This document shows, piece by piece, positions 26,947 to 35,128 of a stretch of 56,094 nt of DNA. The DNA comes from Occallatibacter sp. (lineage in GTDB: Bacteria > Acidobacteriota > Terriglobia > Terriglobales > Acidobacteriaceae). Made by a program: the position numbers and the translations under genes. The notes beneath the pieces are model-generated. The model was not told where the DNA came from, did no database searches, and was given only the letters and a program-made list of their open reading frames with translations. The DNA is taken from the NCBI GenBank assembly GCA_031296305.1, contig JARLFZ010000013.1, positions 1 to 56,094 on the forward strand, given 5' to 3'. Every line of letters starts with the position of its first letter. Position 1 is the first letter of the stretch.

Positions 26947-27291
26947 TCACTGCGATGGGGGCTTGGGATTCATTTGCGATTCGGCACGTTCTTTCACGCG
27001 TTCCAGTTGGTGACGCCAGAGGCGCTCGAAGGTTTCGGTCCAATCGTGCACGGGCTTGAGCGCGGCGGCGTTGGTGCGATAGAGGCGATGGCGGCCGTTG
27101 CGGCGCACGCGCACCAGGCCTACCCGGCGCAGCACGCCGAGGTGCTTCGAGACCGATGGCTGATCGAGGCCGACGGCCACCACGATTTCGCTCACGTCGC
27201 GCTCGTCCGCGGCCAGGAAGGTGAGGATCTGGCGGCGGCGGGGCTCGGCGACGGCGTTGAAGGGATCGGAGGTGGTTGCGGCTCGTGCCAT
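26947..27291 (-). CDS. ArsR/SdpR-type HTH repressor
   Basis: 114 residues. Winged helix: DPFNAVAEPRRRQILTFLA, VSEIVVAVGLDQPSVSKHLG, VLRRVGLVRVRRNGRHRLYR. No metal-binding cysteine pair is seen, which fits the SdpR-like group paired with SRPBCC partners rather than arsenic sensors. The ATG lies only 10 bp from the -10 box, so the mRNA is probably leaderless. First gene of the three-gene operon. Confidence 0.9.
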   Translation of the reverse strand: MARAATTSDPFNAVAEPRRRQILTFLAADERDVSEIVVAVGLDQPSVSKHLGVLRRVGLVRVRRNGRHRLYRTNAAALKPVHDWTETFERLWRHQLERVKERAESQMNPKPPSQ

Positions 27292-27300
27292 GATCAAAAC

Positions 27301-27328
27301 ATTACATACCTATATGGGAATATGTCAA
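27301..27328 (-). promoter_or_regulatory. promoter of the HTH-SRPBCC operon
   Basis: On the minus strand TTGACA (27323-27328), a 16-bp spacer and TGTAAT (27301-27306). The spacer contains an imperfect dyad TATTCCCATATAGGTA, a candidate site for the repressor. The -10 is close to the start codon. Confidence 0.55.
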
Positions 27329-27416
27329 GCGGAGTTTTGAATTTTTTCTGGCTCTGTTTGCGCGGTCATCCCTCGGGAGTTTGCCGGCAGTGGGTGGGCG
27401 GTGTAGCATCCCCGGC

Positions 27417-27836
27417 ATGAAGAATCTGGTTTTGATCGCCCTCGCTGCTTTGTTGTTTGGCGCGGCGGCTTCCTTGGCTCACGCGCAGGCCCCCGCCGCA
27501 ATTCCGCAACCGAAGGAGACTACGCAGCCTATGAAGACTTGGCTAATCAGCATCATTCCGCCGCGGCCGCATTTCGACCAGGACGCCACGCCGGCCGAGC
27601 AGGCGCTGATGGATCAGCACTTTGTCTACTGGAAGGACCTCAACCAAAAGGGCGTGTGCTTGTTCGGCGGGCCGGTGCTCGATCCAAAGGGCGTGTACGG
27701 CATCCTGGTCGTGCGTGCCGCCACCGAGGATGAGGCGCGGGCATTGGGGAACGGCGATCCCGCCGCGAAGGGCGGGCTAATCAAGATTGAAGTGGCGGAG
27801 ATGCGCGTGGTGTTTATGCCGGTGCACGCTTCGTAG
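27417..27836 (+). CDS. exported YciI-like protein
   Basis: 139 residues. A signal peptide (MKNLVLIALAALLFGAAASL, then AHAQA) is followed by a YciI/YCII-type ferredoxin-like domain: WLISIIPPRPHF, EQALMDQHFVYWKDLNQKGV, CLFGGPVLDPKGVYGILVV, EDEARALGNGDPAAKGGLIK. YciI proteins are normally cytoplasmic, so export is unusual. Activity unknown. A cruciform repeat follows the stop. Confidence 0.85.
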   Translation: MKNLVLIALAALLFGAAASLAHAQAPAAIPQPKETTQPMKTWLISIIPPRPHFDQDATPAEQALMDQHFVYWKDLNQKGVCLFGGPVLDPKGVYGILVVRAATEDEARALGNGDPAAKGGLIKIEVAEMRVVFMPVHAS

Positions 27837-27844
27837 GGCTTTGG

Positions 27845-27949
27845 GTAGCGCCGGTCTCCAGACCGGCTGTACTGGCGGCGTCCACGCCGCCAGCGGCAAT
27901 GTGCGGGTCAGGAGACCCGCACGACAGCCGGCCTGGAGGCCGGCGCTAC
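27845..27949. repeat. large four-hairpin cruciform repeat
   Basis: Outer arms GTAGCGCC (27845-27852) and GGCGCTAC (27942-27949) enclose successive hairpins: CCGGTCTCCAGACCGG, TGGCGGCGTCCACGCCGCCA, TGCGGGTCAGGAGACCCGCA and GCCGGCCTGGAGGCCGGC. It could act as a terminator for the YciI gene, though no T-run is seen. Confidence 0.8.
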
Positions 27950-28062
27950 TTCAAGAGCTAATTTACGGATAAGTTCTAAGCAGCAAAGAGTGCGCTGGGC
28001 CCAACGGCTATCGTCTATAGTTTTCGGCAAGGACTTCCTCTGCTTGGAAAGGATTCTTCCGC

Positions 28063-30003
28063 ATGACGCACAATCCCATGACTCTTGATCGCCGAGCTTT
28101 TCTGAATGCGTGCACGCGGGCGGGGATTGCTTCGCCGCTGCTGCCGGGGATTTTGTTGACGCTGGCTGCGCAGGCGCAGGAGGCGGGTCCCGACGCGACC
28201 TCTGGCGCGAGCGGTGAGGCCAAGCCGCCGGCGCTGCCGAAGATTTCTGCGGAGATGTTGGATCGGGCGGCGGAGCTGGCAGGGGTGGGGCCGTTTACGG
28301 CCGAGCAGAAGAAGATGATGCTCGAAGGGCTGAACGACCAGCGGGATGCGTACGCGCAGATTCGCGCGTTGAAGATTGCGAACGATGTGCCGCCGGCGTA
28401 TGTGTTTCATCCCCAGGGAGCGCATGAGCCGGAGCCGCGGCCATGTGAATCTCCCGGTGTAGTCACTTACATGGGTCAGGATTGCTGCGGCGTCGTCGTT
28501 CAGGGTCCGGTCACACCGGTTCGACCCGAAACTCTAGCGTTTTCGACCGTCGGTGAAATTGCCGACTTGATCAGGATGCGCAGAGTCACCTCTCTTGAGC
28601 TCACACGGATGTACATCGCCCGCCTCAAACGCTACGACGCGAAGCTGCACTTCGTCATCACGCTCACCGAGGAGCGCGCGATTGCACAGGCGAAGAAGGC
28701 CGATGAAGAAATTGCCGCGGGACATTATCGCGGCCCGCTACATGGAATCCCGTGGGGCGCGAAGGATTTGCTCGCCGTGAAAGGCTATCCGACGACGTGG
28801 GGCGCGGGAGGGTTTGAACATCAATCCTTCGACGAAGATGCGACGGTGGTGCAGAGGCTCGATGCGGCCGGCGCGGTGCTGATTGCGAAGTTCACATTGG
28901 GCGCGCTGGCCATGGGCGATAAGTGGTTCGGCGGACGCACGCGCAACCCGTGGAATCCGGCGCAGGGGTCGAGCGGATCGTCGGCCGGCTCGGCGAGCGC
29001 GGTGGCCGCGGGGTGCGTGGGGTTTGCCATTGGCTCCGAGACGCTGGGATCGATCTCGTCGCCTTCGACGCGCTGCGGCTGCTCGGGATTGCGGCCGAGC
29101 TTTGGCCTGGTGCCGCGCACGGGCGCGATGGCGCTTTCGTGGACCATGGATAAGCTGGGGCCGATCTGCCGCTCGGTGGAAGATTGCGCGCTGGTGCTCG
29201 ATGTGATCCACGGGCCGGACGGCAAAGATCTCTCGGAAGCGGCGGCGAACTTCGATTGGAACCCGGGGCTGGACTGGAAGCAACTGCGGGTCGGGTACTT
29301 GAAAACCGAATTCGATCCGCTGGAGCCGCTGAAATTGAAGGAAGCGGCGCCCAACGAATCCGCCGAGGACAAGAAAAAGCGCGAAGAAGCCAACGCAGAA
29401 ATGCAGGCCGGACGGGCGCGGCGCGAATATGACCGGCGCTACGAACAGGCCGCGCTGGAAAAGCTGCGCGCGATGGGCGTCAACCTGATTCCAGTCGAGC
29501 TGCCCAAGCTGCCGTGGGACGCGATGGTTCCGCTGCTGACGGCCGAGGCTGCCGCCGCATTCGACGACCTGACCTTGAACGGCCGCGACCGGCTGCTGAC
29601 AGAGCAGGGGCCGGAAGACTGGCCGAATGATTTCCGCGTGGCGCGCTTCTATCCGGCGGTCGAGTACATCCAGGCCAACCGGGCGCGGACGCTGGCGGTG
29701 CGGGGGTTCGCAGCGCTGTTTGAAAAAGTCGACGTGATCGTGACGCCCTCGACCGATGCGCAGTTGATCGCTACGAATCTGACGGGGAATCCCGCGGTGA
29801 TTGTGCCGAACGGGCTGCGCGGAGACGATGCGCCCGCTCCTCCCAAAGTCGACGACGGCGACCACGACGATATTGGTGGGCCGGGCACACCGGTTTCGCT
29901 CACATTTCTAGGCGGCTTGTATCAGGACGGGAAAGTGGCGGCGTTTGCGCGCGCGTATCAGCAGGCGACGGGGTTCGAGAAGCTGCATCCGAAGTTGGAT
30001 TAG
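28063..30003 (+). CDS. Tat-exported amidase (amidase signature family)
   Basis: 646 residues. The N-terminus has a twin-arginine motif (LDRRAFLNACTRAG) and a hydrophobic stretch (ASPLLPGILLTLAAQA), so export is by Tat. The amidase-signature core has the Ser-cisSer-Lys triad: Lys in GIPWGAKDLLAVKG, cis-Ser in AQGSSGSSAGSASAV, nucleophile Ser in GSETLGSISSPS. It hydrolyses an amide bond; Glu-tRNA amidotransferase GatA is related but is not exported. An unusual N-terminal 130 residues (ISAEMLDRAAELAGVGPFTA) is helical. Substrate unknown. Confidence 0.92.
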   Translation: MTHNPMTLDRRAFLNACTRAGIASPLLPGILLTLAAQAQEAGPDATSGASGEAKPPALPKISAEMLDRAAELAGVGPFTAEQKKMMLEGLNDQRDAYAQIRALKIANDVPPAYVFHPQGAHEPEPRPCESPGVVTYMGQDCCGVVVQGPVTPVRPETLAFSTVGEIADLIRMRRVTSLELTRMYIARLKRYDAKLHFVITLTEERAIAQAKKADEEIAAGHYRGPLHGIPWGAKDLLAVKGYPTTWGAGGFEHQSFDEDATVVQRLDAAGAVLIAKFTLGALAMGDKWFGGRTRNPWNPAQGSSGSSAGSASAVAAGCVGFAIGSETLGSISSPSTRCGCSGLRPSFGLVPRTGAMALSWTMDKLGPICRSVEDCALVLDVIHGPDGKDLSEAAANFDWNPGLDWKQLRVGYLKTEFDPLEPLKLKEAAPNESAEDKKKREEANAEMQAGRARREYDRRYEQAALEKLRAMGVNLIPVELPKLPWDAMVPLLTAEAAAAFDDLTLNGRDRLLTEQGPEDWPNDFRVARFYPAVEYIQANRARTLAVRGFAALFEKVDVIVTPSTDAQLIATNLTGNPAVIVPNGLRGDDAPAPPKVDDGDHDDIGGPGTPVSLTFLGGLYQDGKVAAFARAYQQATGFEKLHPKLD

Positions 30004-30022
30004 CCGCTGGCTTCACGGTCAT

Positions 30023-30051
30023 CCCCGGTCCCTGAAAGCGAGGGACCGGGG
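30023..30051. repeat. palindromic repeat, element D
   Basis: CCCCGGTCCCT (30023-30033) and AGGGACCGGGG (30041-30051) form a perfect 11-bp stem with a 7-nt loop, followed by GCACACC. A second copy with the same tail is inside the dehydratase gene at 46381. It may act as a terminator between two convergent genes. Confidence 0.8.
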
Positions 30052-30086
30052 GCACACCAAATGGCTATAGCAGTGATAAAGCAGCT

Positions 30087-30977
30087 CTAGCGTTGGGGCG
30101 GGGGCGGCGCGGTTGGAGGCGCCGCTGCTGGCGACGCCGCGGGCATTGCCGAAGACGGACTCGCGGGTGTGGCCGCCTGGCCTTGCGGAACCGGCTGCGC
30201 GGGAGCGGGCGCTGCCGGAGCTGCAGATGGAGCAGGCGCAGTATTCGGTTGCGTGCTTGCGCCGGGATGCGGAGCGGCCGGCGCTGGGTGCGGCGGCATT
30301 CCGGGACGCGTCGGCGGAGCAGGCTGAGCCGGCGGCTCCATCATTTCCACCAGTTCGATATCGAAGATCAGGTCGGCCCTCGGAGGAATGCCGGGGTTCT
30401 TCGGATCCGAGTTTGGGCGTCCCGTCTCTCCGTAGGCCAACTGGTAAGGGATGAACAGCCGCCGCTTGCCGCCGACGCGCATCCCATCGAAGCCCATATC
30501 CCATCCGGGGATCATGCCGGGCCGGCCCTGCAAGAACAAGATCGCCTGACCGGCCTCCATCTTCGGCTTGCCGTCGGCGCCCATCACCTGTTGCAGCGAG
30601 CTGTCATAGACGGGTTGTGCCGGATGGTCGTCGGACGCATCGAACTTGCGCCCGTCGGCAGCCAGCCAGCCCGCGTACTTGACCCGGTAGACCTTATGCG
30701 GCTGTGCGAATGGCCCGGTGCCGACCTTGATCTCTTCGTAGCGCAGTGCGAACGGCACCTTGACCGGGCCGTGAGTGACCGTGGGCACGCCGGGAGGCAA
30801 CTTGATCCAGGGCGCCGGCGCGGGCGCGGCCGCCGATGGTTTTGTCGCGGAGGCGGGCGTGGCCGGAGAAGAGCTCTTTGCAGCCGGCGTTGTGGACGTC
30901 TTTGGCTTTGAGGGAGTTTGGGCACTCGCGGGGAGCGCTGCTGCTGCGAGGATAAGGGCAAGGGCAAATCGATTCAT
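30087..30977 (-). CDS. FKBP-type peptidyl-prolyl isomerase, exported
   Basis: 296 residues with a signal peptide ending near LPASAQ. An Ala/Pro/Ser linker leads to the FKBP domain at about 80-210: [73 protein letters not shown]. An 80-residue proline/alanine-rich tail follows. It assists periplasmic protein folding. In the domain an acidic/asparagine-rich insertion replaces the short flap of canonical FKBP. Stands alone on the minus strand. Confidence 0.92.
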   Translation of the reverse strand: MNRFALALILAAAALPASAQTPSKPKTSTTPAAKSSSPATPASATKPSAAAPAPAPWIKLPPGVPTVTHGPVKVPFALRYEEIKVGTGPFAQPHKVYRVKYAGWLAADGRKFDASDDHPAQPVYDSSLQQVMGADGKPKMEAGQAILFLQGRPGMIPGWDMGFDGMRVGGKRRLFIPYQLAYGETGRPNSDPKNPGIPPRADLIFDIELVEMMEPPAQPAPPTRPGMPPHPAPAAPHPGASTQPNTAPAPSAAPAAPAPAQPVPQGQAATPASPSSAMPAASPAAAPPTAPPPPQR

Positions 30978-31071
30978 GACGAGACCGCTTCCTGGATGGA
31001 TTCCAAAAGGGAGTGTATCAAGCCGGGGGGACCAATGCAGAAGGGGCGCATCGAAAATTTAGAGTCTGCTC

Positions 31072-32241
31072 TCACGCGTTGGCCAGCATGCCGGCGAGCA
31101 GAGCGGTGCGGGGCGCGAGGTGCTCGATGAGGACCGATTCGTGCCGCGCGTGTGCGCCTTCGCCGACCGCGCCCATGCCGTCGAGCGTGGGGATGCCGAG
31201 CGCCGCGGTGAAATTGCCGTCCGATCCGCCGCCGGTGGAGGCTTCGTTTAGCTCAAAGCCGAGTTCGCGGGCGAGCAGATGCGCTTTGCGGAAGAGCCGG
31301 ACGGTTCCGCGGCTGCGCTCCATGGGCGGACGATTGATTTGGCCAGTGACGACGAGGGTGCAGCGCGGATCGGTGGGCCGGAGCGCGGCAAATTTGCGGG
31401 CGATGCGAGGCCCGTCGGCGAGGCGCGGAATGCGCACGTCAATATCGGCATGCGCACTGGCGGGAACCACGTTGCTCTTCGTGCCGCCGGATGCCACTCC
31501 CACGCTTACGGTGAGGCCACGCTTGAGGTCGGTCCAGCCGCTGACGGTTTCGATGACGCGCGCGAGCTCGAGAAGGGCGTTGGCGCCTTTTTCAAAGTCG
31601 ACGCCGGCGTGGGCGGCGATGCCTTTGACTACGATGTGCCAGTCGCCGATGCCTTTGCGCGCGGTTTTATAGGCGAGGCCCTGCGCAGGCTCGAGGACGT
31701 AGACGGCGGAGCACCCGCGCGCGAGATCTTCGGTGATGGGCCGCGAGACGGGGCTGCCGATCTCTTCGTCGCCGTTGAGCAGCAGAATGATTTCGCGGCG
31801 CAGCAGGCGAGCTTCAATGAGGAGTTCGATGGCGGTCGCGGCCATGGCGACGCCGGCCTTCATATCGAGAGTTCCTGGCCCCCAGAGACGACCTTCGCGA
31901 ACGCGGCAGGGCATGGATTGGAGCGTGCCGAGCGGCCACACCGTATCGAGATGGCCGAGGAGGAGGATTTTTTCTTGGTTTTGGAAGCGAGCGGAACGAG
32001 AACCAAAATGGGCTTCGAGAACATTGCCGTGGTGAGCTTGCCGGTGGAGTTTAATGCGGCCGCCGAGTTGCTTGAGGTGCGCGGCGGCGAGGGCAACGCA
32101 TGCGTCGACCGCGGATTTCGTGTCGGAGGGCGATTCTGCCTGAACCAGTTTGCGCGTGAGATCGAGGAGTGAGCGCTCTTTGCGCCGGGCCCCGGCCAAC
32201 AGGGCGCGCATGGGGATGGAATTGTCGGAAACAGAAGACAT
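31072..32241 (-). CDS. M20 family metallopeptidase (glutamate carboxypeptidase-like)
   Basis: 389 residues from ATG 32241, which has AAAGGCC upstream; a longer frame to 32331 lacks support. Di-zinc residues are visible: LLLGHLDTVW (His, Asp), GPGTLDMKAG (bridging Asp), NGDEEIGS (catalytic and ligand Glu) and GEGAHARHE (His). The lid domain lies between (about 190-300). It resembles carboxypeptidase G2-like cytoplasmic peptidases that cleave C-terminal glutamate or amidated substrates. No signal peptide. No operon partner. Confidence 0.9.
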   Translation of the reverse strand: MSSVSDNSIPMRALLAGARRKERSLLDLTRKLVQAESPSDTKSAVDACVALAAAHLKQLGGRIKLHRQAHHGNVLEAHFGSRSARFQNQEKILLLGHLDTVWPLGTLQSMPCRVREGRLWGPGTLDMKAGVAMAATAIELLIEARLLRREIILLLNGDEEIGSPVSRPITEDLARGCSAVYVLEPAQGLAYKTARKGIGDWHIVVKGIAAHAGVDFEKGANALLELARVIETVSGWTDLKRGLTVSVGVASGGTKSNVVPASAHADIDVRIPRLADGPRIARKFAALRPTDPRCTLVVTGQINRPPMERSRGTVRLFRKAHLLARELGFELNEASTGGGSDGNFTAALGIPTLDGMGAVGEGAHARHESVLIEHLAPRTALLAGMLANA

Positions 32242-32561
32242 TCTCAGGCCTTTCAAGCTTGGCATCGTCCCTACGGGACTCAAGAATACATCCCGCCACG
32301 GCTTCCCCACTGTGAAGCTCGGGGCCAACAAGTACGGTGCCTACGGCGCGGGGGAGACTCTGATGCTTCTTCTCCGCGCAGGCCATTGAATGCTAAAATT
32401 CATGATTCTAAGCGACTTAATTAAATGCCTCGCCTGAATCAGGGAGGATATACGGAGTGGTCATCTAGGCCCACGGTGTGGCGAATTTACCACAGTGCAG
32501 GATTCCCTCGGGCCGTCTAATCTAAACGCTGCACAGTTTTTCGTGCATTCGGAGTAAGTTC
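32242..32561. other. intergenic region upstream of lpxC
   Basis: 320 bp between the divergent M20 and lpxC genes. The 32260-32390 part is GC-rich with short dyads. The lpxC side is AT-rich (32391-32435) with GGAGGATATAC and TGTGG/CCACA around 32480-32500. I could not place a promoter with confidence and see no gene. Confidence 0.4.
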
Positions 32562-33497
32562 TTGGCTCAACTGGCCCACCTGGAACAGACGATCGCGGCA
32601 CCTCTTGAATTCTCGGGAGTGGGGCTGCATTCCGGAGCTCCGGTGACGATGCGGCTGCTGCCTGCCGCGGCGGGTTCGGGCATTGTTTTCCGGCGCACCG
32701 ATCTCGACAACTTCGAGATTCCGGCCACCGGGCGCAACGTAGCCAAGGTAAGCTACGCCACGAGCTTGATGCGCCAGGGCGTGCTCATCTCCACCACCGA
32801 ACATCTGCTGTCAGCCTTCATCGGCATGGGCGTCGACAACGTGATTGTGGAGCTCGACAATCTGGAGCTGCCCATTCTCGACGGCAGTGCTTTGCCGTAT
32901 GTTGAAGCGTTCCAGCGCGTGGGGATTCGCGAGCAGCGGCGGCGGCGTGAGACGTTGCGCATTCTCCATCCAGTTGAGGTGCGCGAGGGCGACAAGTTCA
33001 TCGGCGTGTATCCGGGCAGCGGCTACCGGGTTTCGTACACCATCGATTTTCCCGCGCCCATCGGCCGACAGGAAGCGCGCGTGGACCTGGCCGCGGAGAT
33101 GTATGGATCGGAGATTGCGCCGGCGCGCACTTTTGGCTACAAGGCAGACGAACGCAAGCTGCGCGATATGGGGCTGATCCGCGGCGCGAGCTCGGAAAGC
33201 ACGATTGTTCTGGGTCCGAATGGTCCTGAAAACGGCCCGTTGCGCTTTCCCGACGAATACGTGCGGCACAAGGTGCTGGACCTGATTGGCGATCTGGCGC
33301 TGGCCGGACGCCGGCTCGAGGGACACGTGGTGGCGATGCGCGCCGGTCACGCCATGCACACCGCTCTTGTGGCGCGGCTCATCAAGGACCGCTCGGCATG
33401 GGAGCTGGCGCATGTGCCGGTGACGCCGGAGCCGGCGACTGAACGTCAGCCACAGGAAGATTCAGGCGTGGCGGAAGCGGCGCTGGCCGGGGCGTAA
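32562..33497 (+). CDS. lpxC: UDP-3-O-acyl-N-acetylglucosamine deacetylase
   Basis: 311 residues. Zinc-dependent committed step of lipid A synthesis. Hallmarks: EFSGVGLHSGAPVTMRLLPA, STTEHLLSAFIGMGVDNV (zinc His81), PILDGSALPYVEAF, ARTFGYKADE and the C-terminal VRHKVLDLIGDLALAGRRLE, GHVVAMRAGHAMH with the remaining zinc ligands and the catalytic histidine. The TTG start has GGAG 11 bp upstream. It carries out the step after LpxA and feeds the pathway that includes LpxB, encoded 10 kb away. Confidence 0.96.
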   Translation: MAQLAHLEQTIAAPLEFSGVGLHSGAPVTMRLLPAAAGSGIVFRRTDLDNFEIPATGRNVAKVSYATSLMRQGVLISTTEHLLSAFIGMGVDNVIVELDNLELPILDGSALPYVEAFQRVGIREQRRRRETLRILHPVEVREGDKFIGVYPGSGYRVSYTIDFPAPIGRQEARVDLAAEMYGSEIAPARTFGYKADERKLRDMGLIRGASSESTIVLGPNGPENGPLRFPDEYVRHKVLDLIGDLALAGRRLEGHVVAMRAGHAMHTALVARLIKDRSAWELAHVPVTPEPATERQPQEDSGVAEAALAGA

Positions 33498-33582
33498 TAT
33501 CCCGCCCAGGCAAACGTGGCCCGCCACCCTTCAAAGAACAGCCTTTACCGAACTGAGTTCAATTGCGCGGCTGGCGTGCTAC

Positions 33583-34773
33583 TCAGCCGATGCGCTCAAT
33601 CGCCACGGCCGTGGCTTCGCCGCCGCCGATGCAGAGTGAGGCGATGCCGCGACGCAGATGATATTTCTCAAGCGCGGCGAGCAGTGTGACGAGAATGCGC
33701 GCGCCGGAGGCTCCGATGGGATGGCCGAGTGCGCATGCGCCGCCGTGCACATTGACTTTCTCGTGCGGCAGGCCGAGATCGCGCATGGCCGCCATCGCGA
33801 CTACGGCAAAGGCTTCGTTGATTTCGAATAAGTCGACTTCCGCAAGAGACCAGCCGGTGCGTTCAGCGAGCAAGCGCACGGCGCCGATGGGCGCGGTGGG
33901 AAAAAGCGCGGGCTGGTTGGCGTAGCTCGCATGCGCGACGATCGTGGCCAGCGGCTTGACGCCTCGACGGTCGGCTTCAGAGCGGCGCATCAACACCAGT
34001 GCGGCGGCGCCGTCGGAGATGGCGCTGGAGTTGGCCGCCGTTACCGTGCCGCCCTCGCGAAATGCCGGCTTGAGATGCGGGATTTTTTCGGGCGTGGCCT
34101 TGAGCGGCAACTCGTCGTGCGCGATTTGGCGCTCGGTCTTGCCGGCTTTTACTGTGAGTGGAATAATTTCAGACGCAAAAGCGCCCTCGGCGCTGGCTTT
34201 CTGCGCGCGGGCGAGTGATGTGAGGGCGAATTCGTCCTGGGCTTCGCGCGTGAAGGCGTAACCTTGCGCGCAATCTTCGGCGAACGTGCCCATCAGGCGG
34301 CCTTTATCGTAGGCGTCTTCAAGGCCGTCGAGAAACATGTGATCGAGCACGCGGCCGTGGCCCATGCGATAGCCGGAGCGCGCGCGATCGAGAAGATAAG
34401 GCGCGTTGCTCATGCTCTCCATGCCGCCGGCGACGATGATCTTGGCGCTGCCGGCAAGCAACAGATCGTGCGCGAGCATGGCGGCCTTCATGCCGGAGCC
34501 GCAGATTTTGTTGACAGTGGTAGCGCCGGCGGAAAGCGGCAGACCTGCGCCCAGAGCGGCTTGGCGCGCGGGGGCCTGGCCCTGGCCCGCGGGAAGCACG
34601 CAGCCGAAAAGGACTTCGTCGATTGCGTCGGCCGGGATGGAAGCGCGTTCGACGGCGGCGCGGATGGCGGCAGCGCCGAGCTCGGGAGCAGCGAGAGCGC
34701 TAAGGTCGCCCTGGAATGCGCCGATGGGCGTTCGCGCGGCGCCGACGATCACGATGGGGTCGGGGGTGGGCAT
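33583..34773 (-). CDS. acetyl-CoA acetyltransferase (thiolase)
   Basis: 396 residues from ATG 34773, which follows AAGGAGCCCC. It condenses or cleaves acyl-CoA plus acetyl-CoA. Nucleophilic C91 is in NKICGSGMKAAM. The His motif is GGACALGHPIGASGARI and the second cysteine is in SLCIGGGEATAV. Length and motifs match AtoB/PhaA/ThlA-like biosynthetic thiolases. It is divergent from an acyl-CoA dehydrogenase, which suggests fatty-acid or butyrate metabolism. A longer frame upstream runs into the minisatellite and is not used. Confidence 0.94.
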   Translation of the reverse strand: MPTPDPIVIVGAARTPIGAFQGDLSALAAPELGAAAIRAAVERASIPADAIDEVLFGCVLPAGQGQAPARQAALGAGLPLSAGATTVNKICGSGMKAAMLAHDLLLAGSAKIIVAGGMESMSNAPYLLDRARSGYRMGHGRVLDHMFLDGLEDAYDKGRLMGTFAEDCAQGYAFTREAQDEFALTSLARAQKASAEGAFASEIIPLTVKAGKTERQIAHDELPLKATPEKIPHLKPAFREGGTVTAANSSAISDGAAALVLMRRSEADRRGVKPLATIVAHASYANQPALFPTAPIGAVRLLAERTGWSLAEVDLFEINEAFAVVAMAAMRDLGLPHEKVNVHGGACALGHPIGASGARILVTLLAALEKYHLRRGIASLCIGGGEATAVAIERIG

Positions 34774-34807
34774 CGGGGCTCCTTCATAGCCCGTGGTTGA
34801 AGTTGAC

Positions 34808-34935
34808 CTTGAAAGGGCTCGACAGGTCTTGAAACGGCGCAACTGGTCTTGAAAAAATCCAACTTGCGTTGAAAGAGCACGACTGGCGTTGAAAGAGCAC
34901 GACTGGCGATGAAAAAGCACGACCGGCCTTGAAAG
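34808..34935. repeat. 20-bp minisatellite derived from element B
   Basis: About six units of roughly 20 bp with the theme CTTGAAAGAGCACGACTGG (for example at 34870 and 34890) run into a full element B at 34936. The unit equals the left half and flank of element B. It fills the gap between the thiolase and dehydrogenase genes. Confidence 0.85.
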
Positions 34936-34990
34936 GGCACGACTTCAGTCGTGCCGTAAAGGGACCAAAATCAATCGGGCCTTCAGGCCC
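34936..34990. repeat. composite palindromic repeat B-A
   Basis: B at 34936-34955 (GGCACGACTTCAGTCGTGCC) and A at 34977-34990 (GGGCCTTCAGGCCC), directly after the minisatellite. Confidence 0.85.
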
Positions 34991-35128
34991 CGAGGGAAGT
35001 TCTGTAGCAGACTCGTCCTTTGTTCGCAATTTTTCATCAGCCCACGGGAGAGCCTGTTCACGAACGCAGCATATCATTTTGTAGGCCGGTATGTGATCCT
35101 TGGGATCGGAGAAAGTGAGGGAACGGAC

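Noticed and set aside
34774..34920. N-terminal extension of the thiolase
   Set aside because: The extra residues are translated minisatellite; the ATG at 34773 has a strong ribosome-binding site and the family start.
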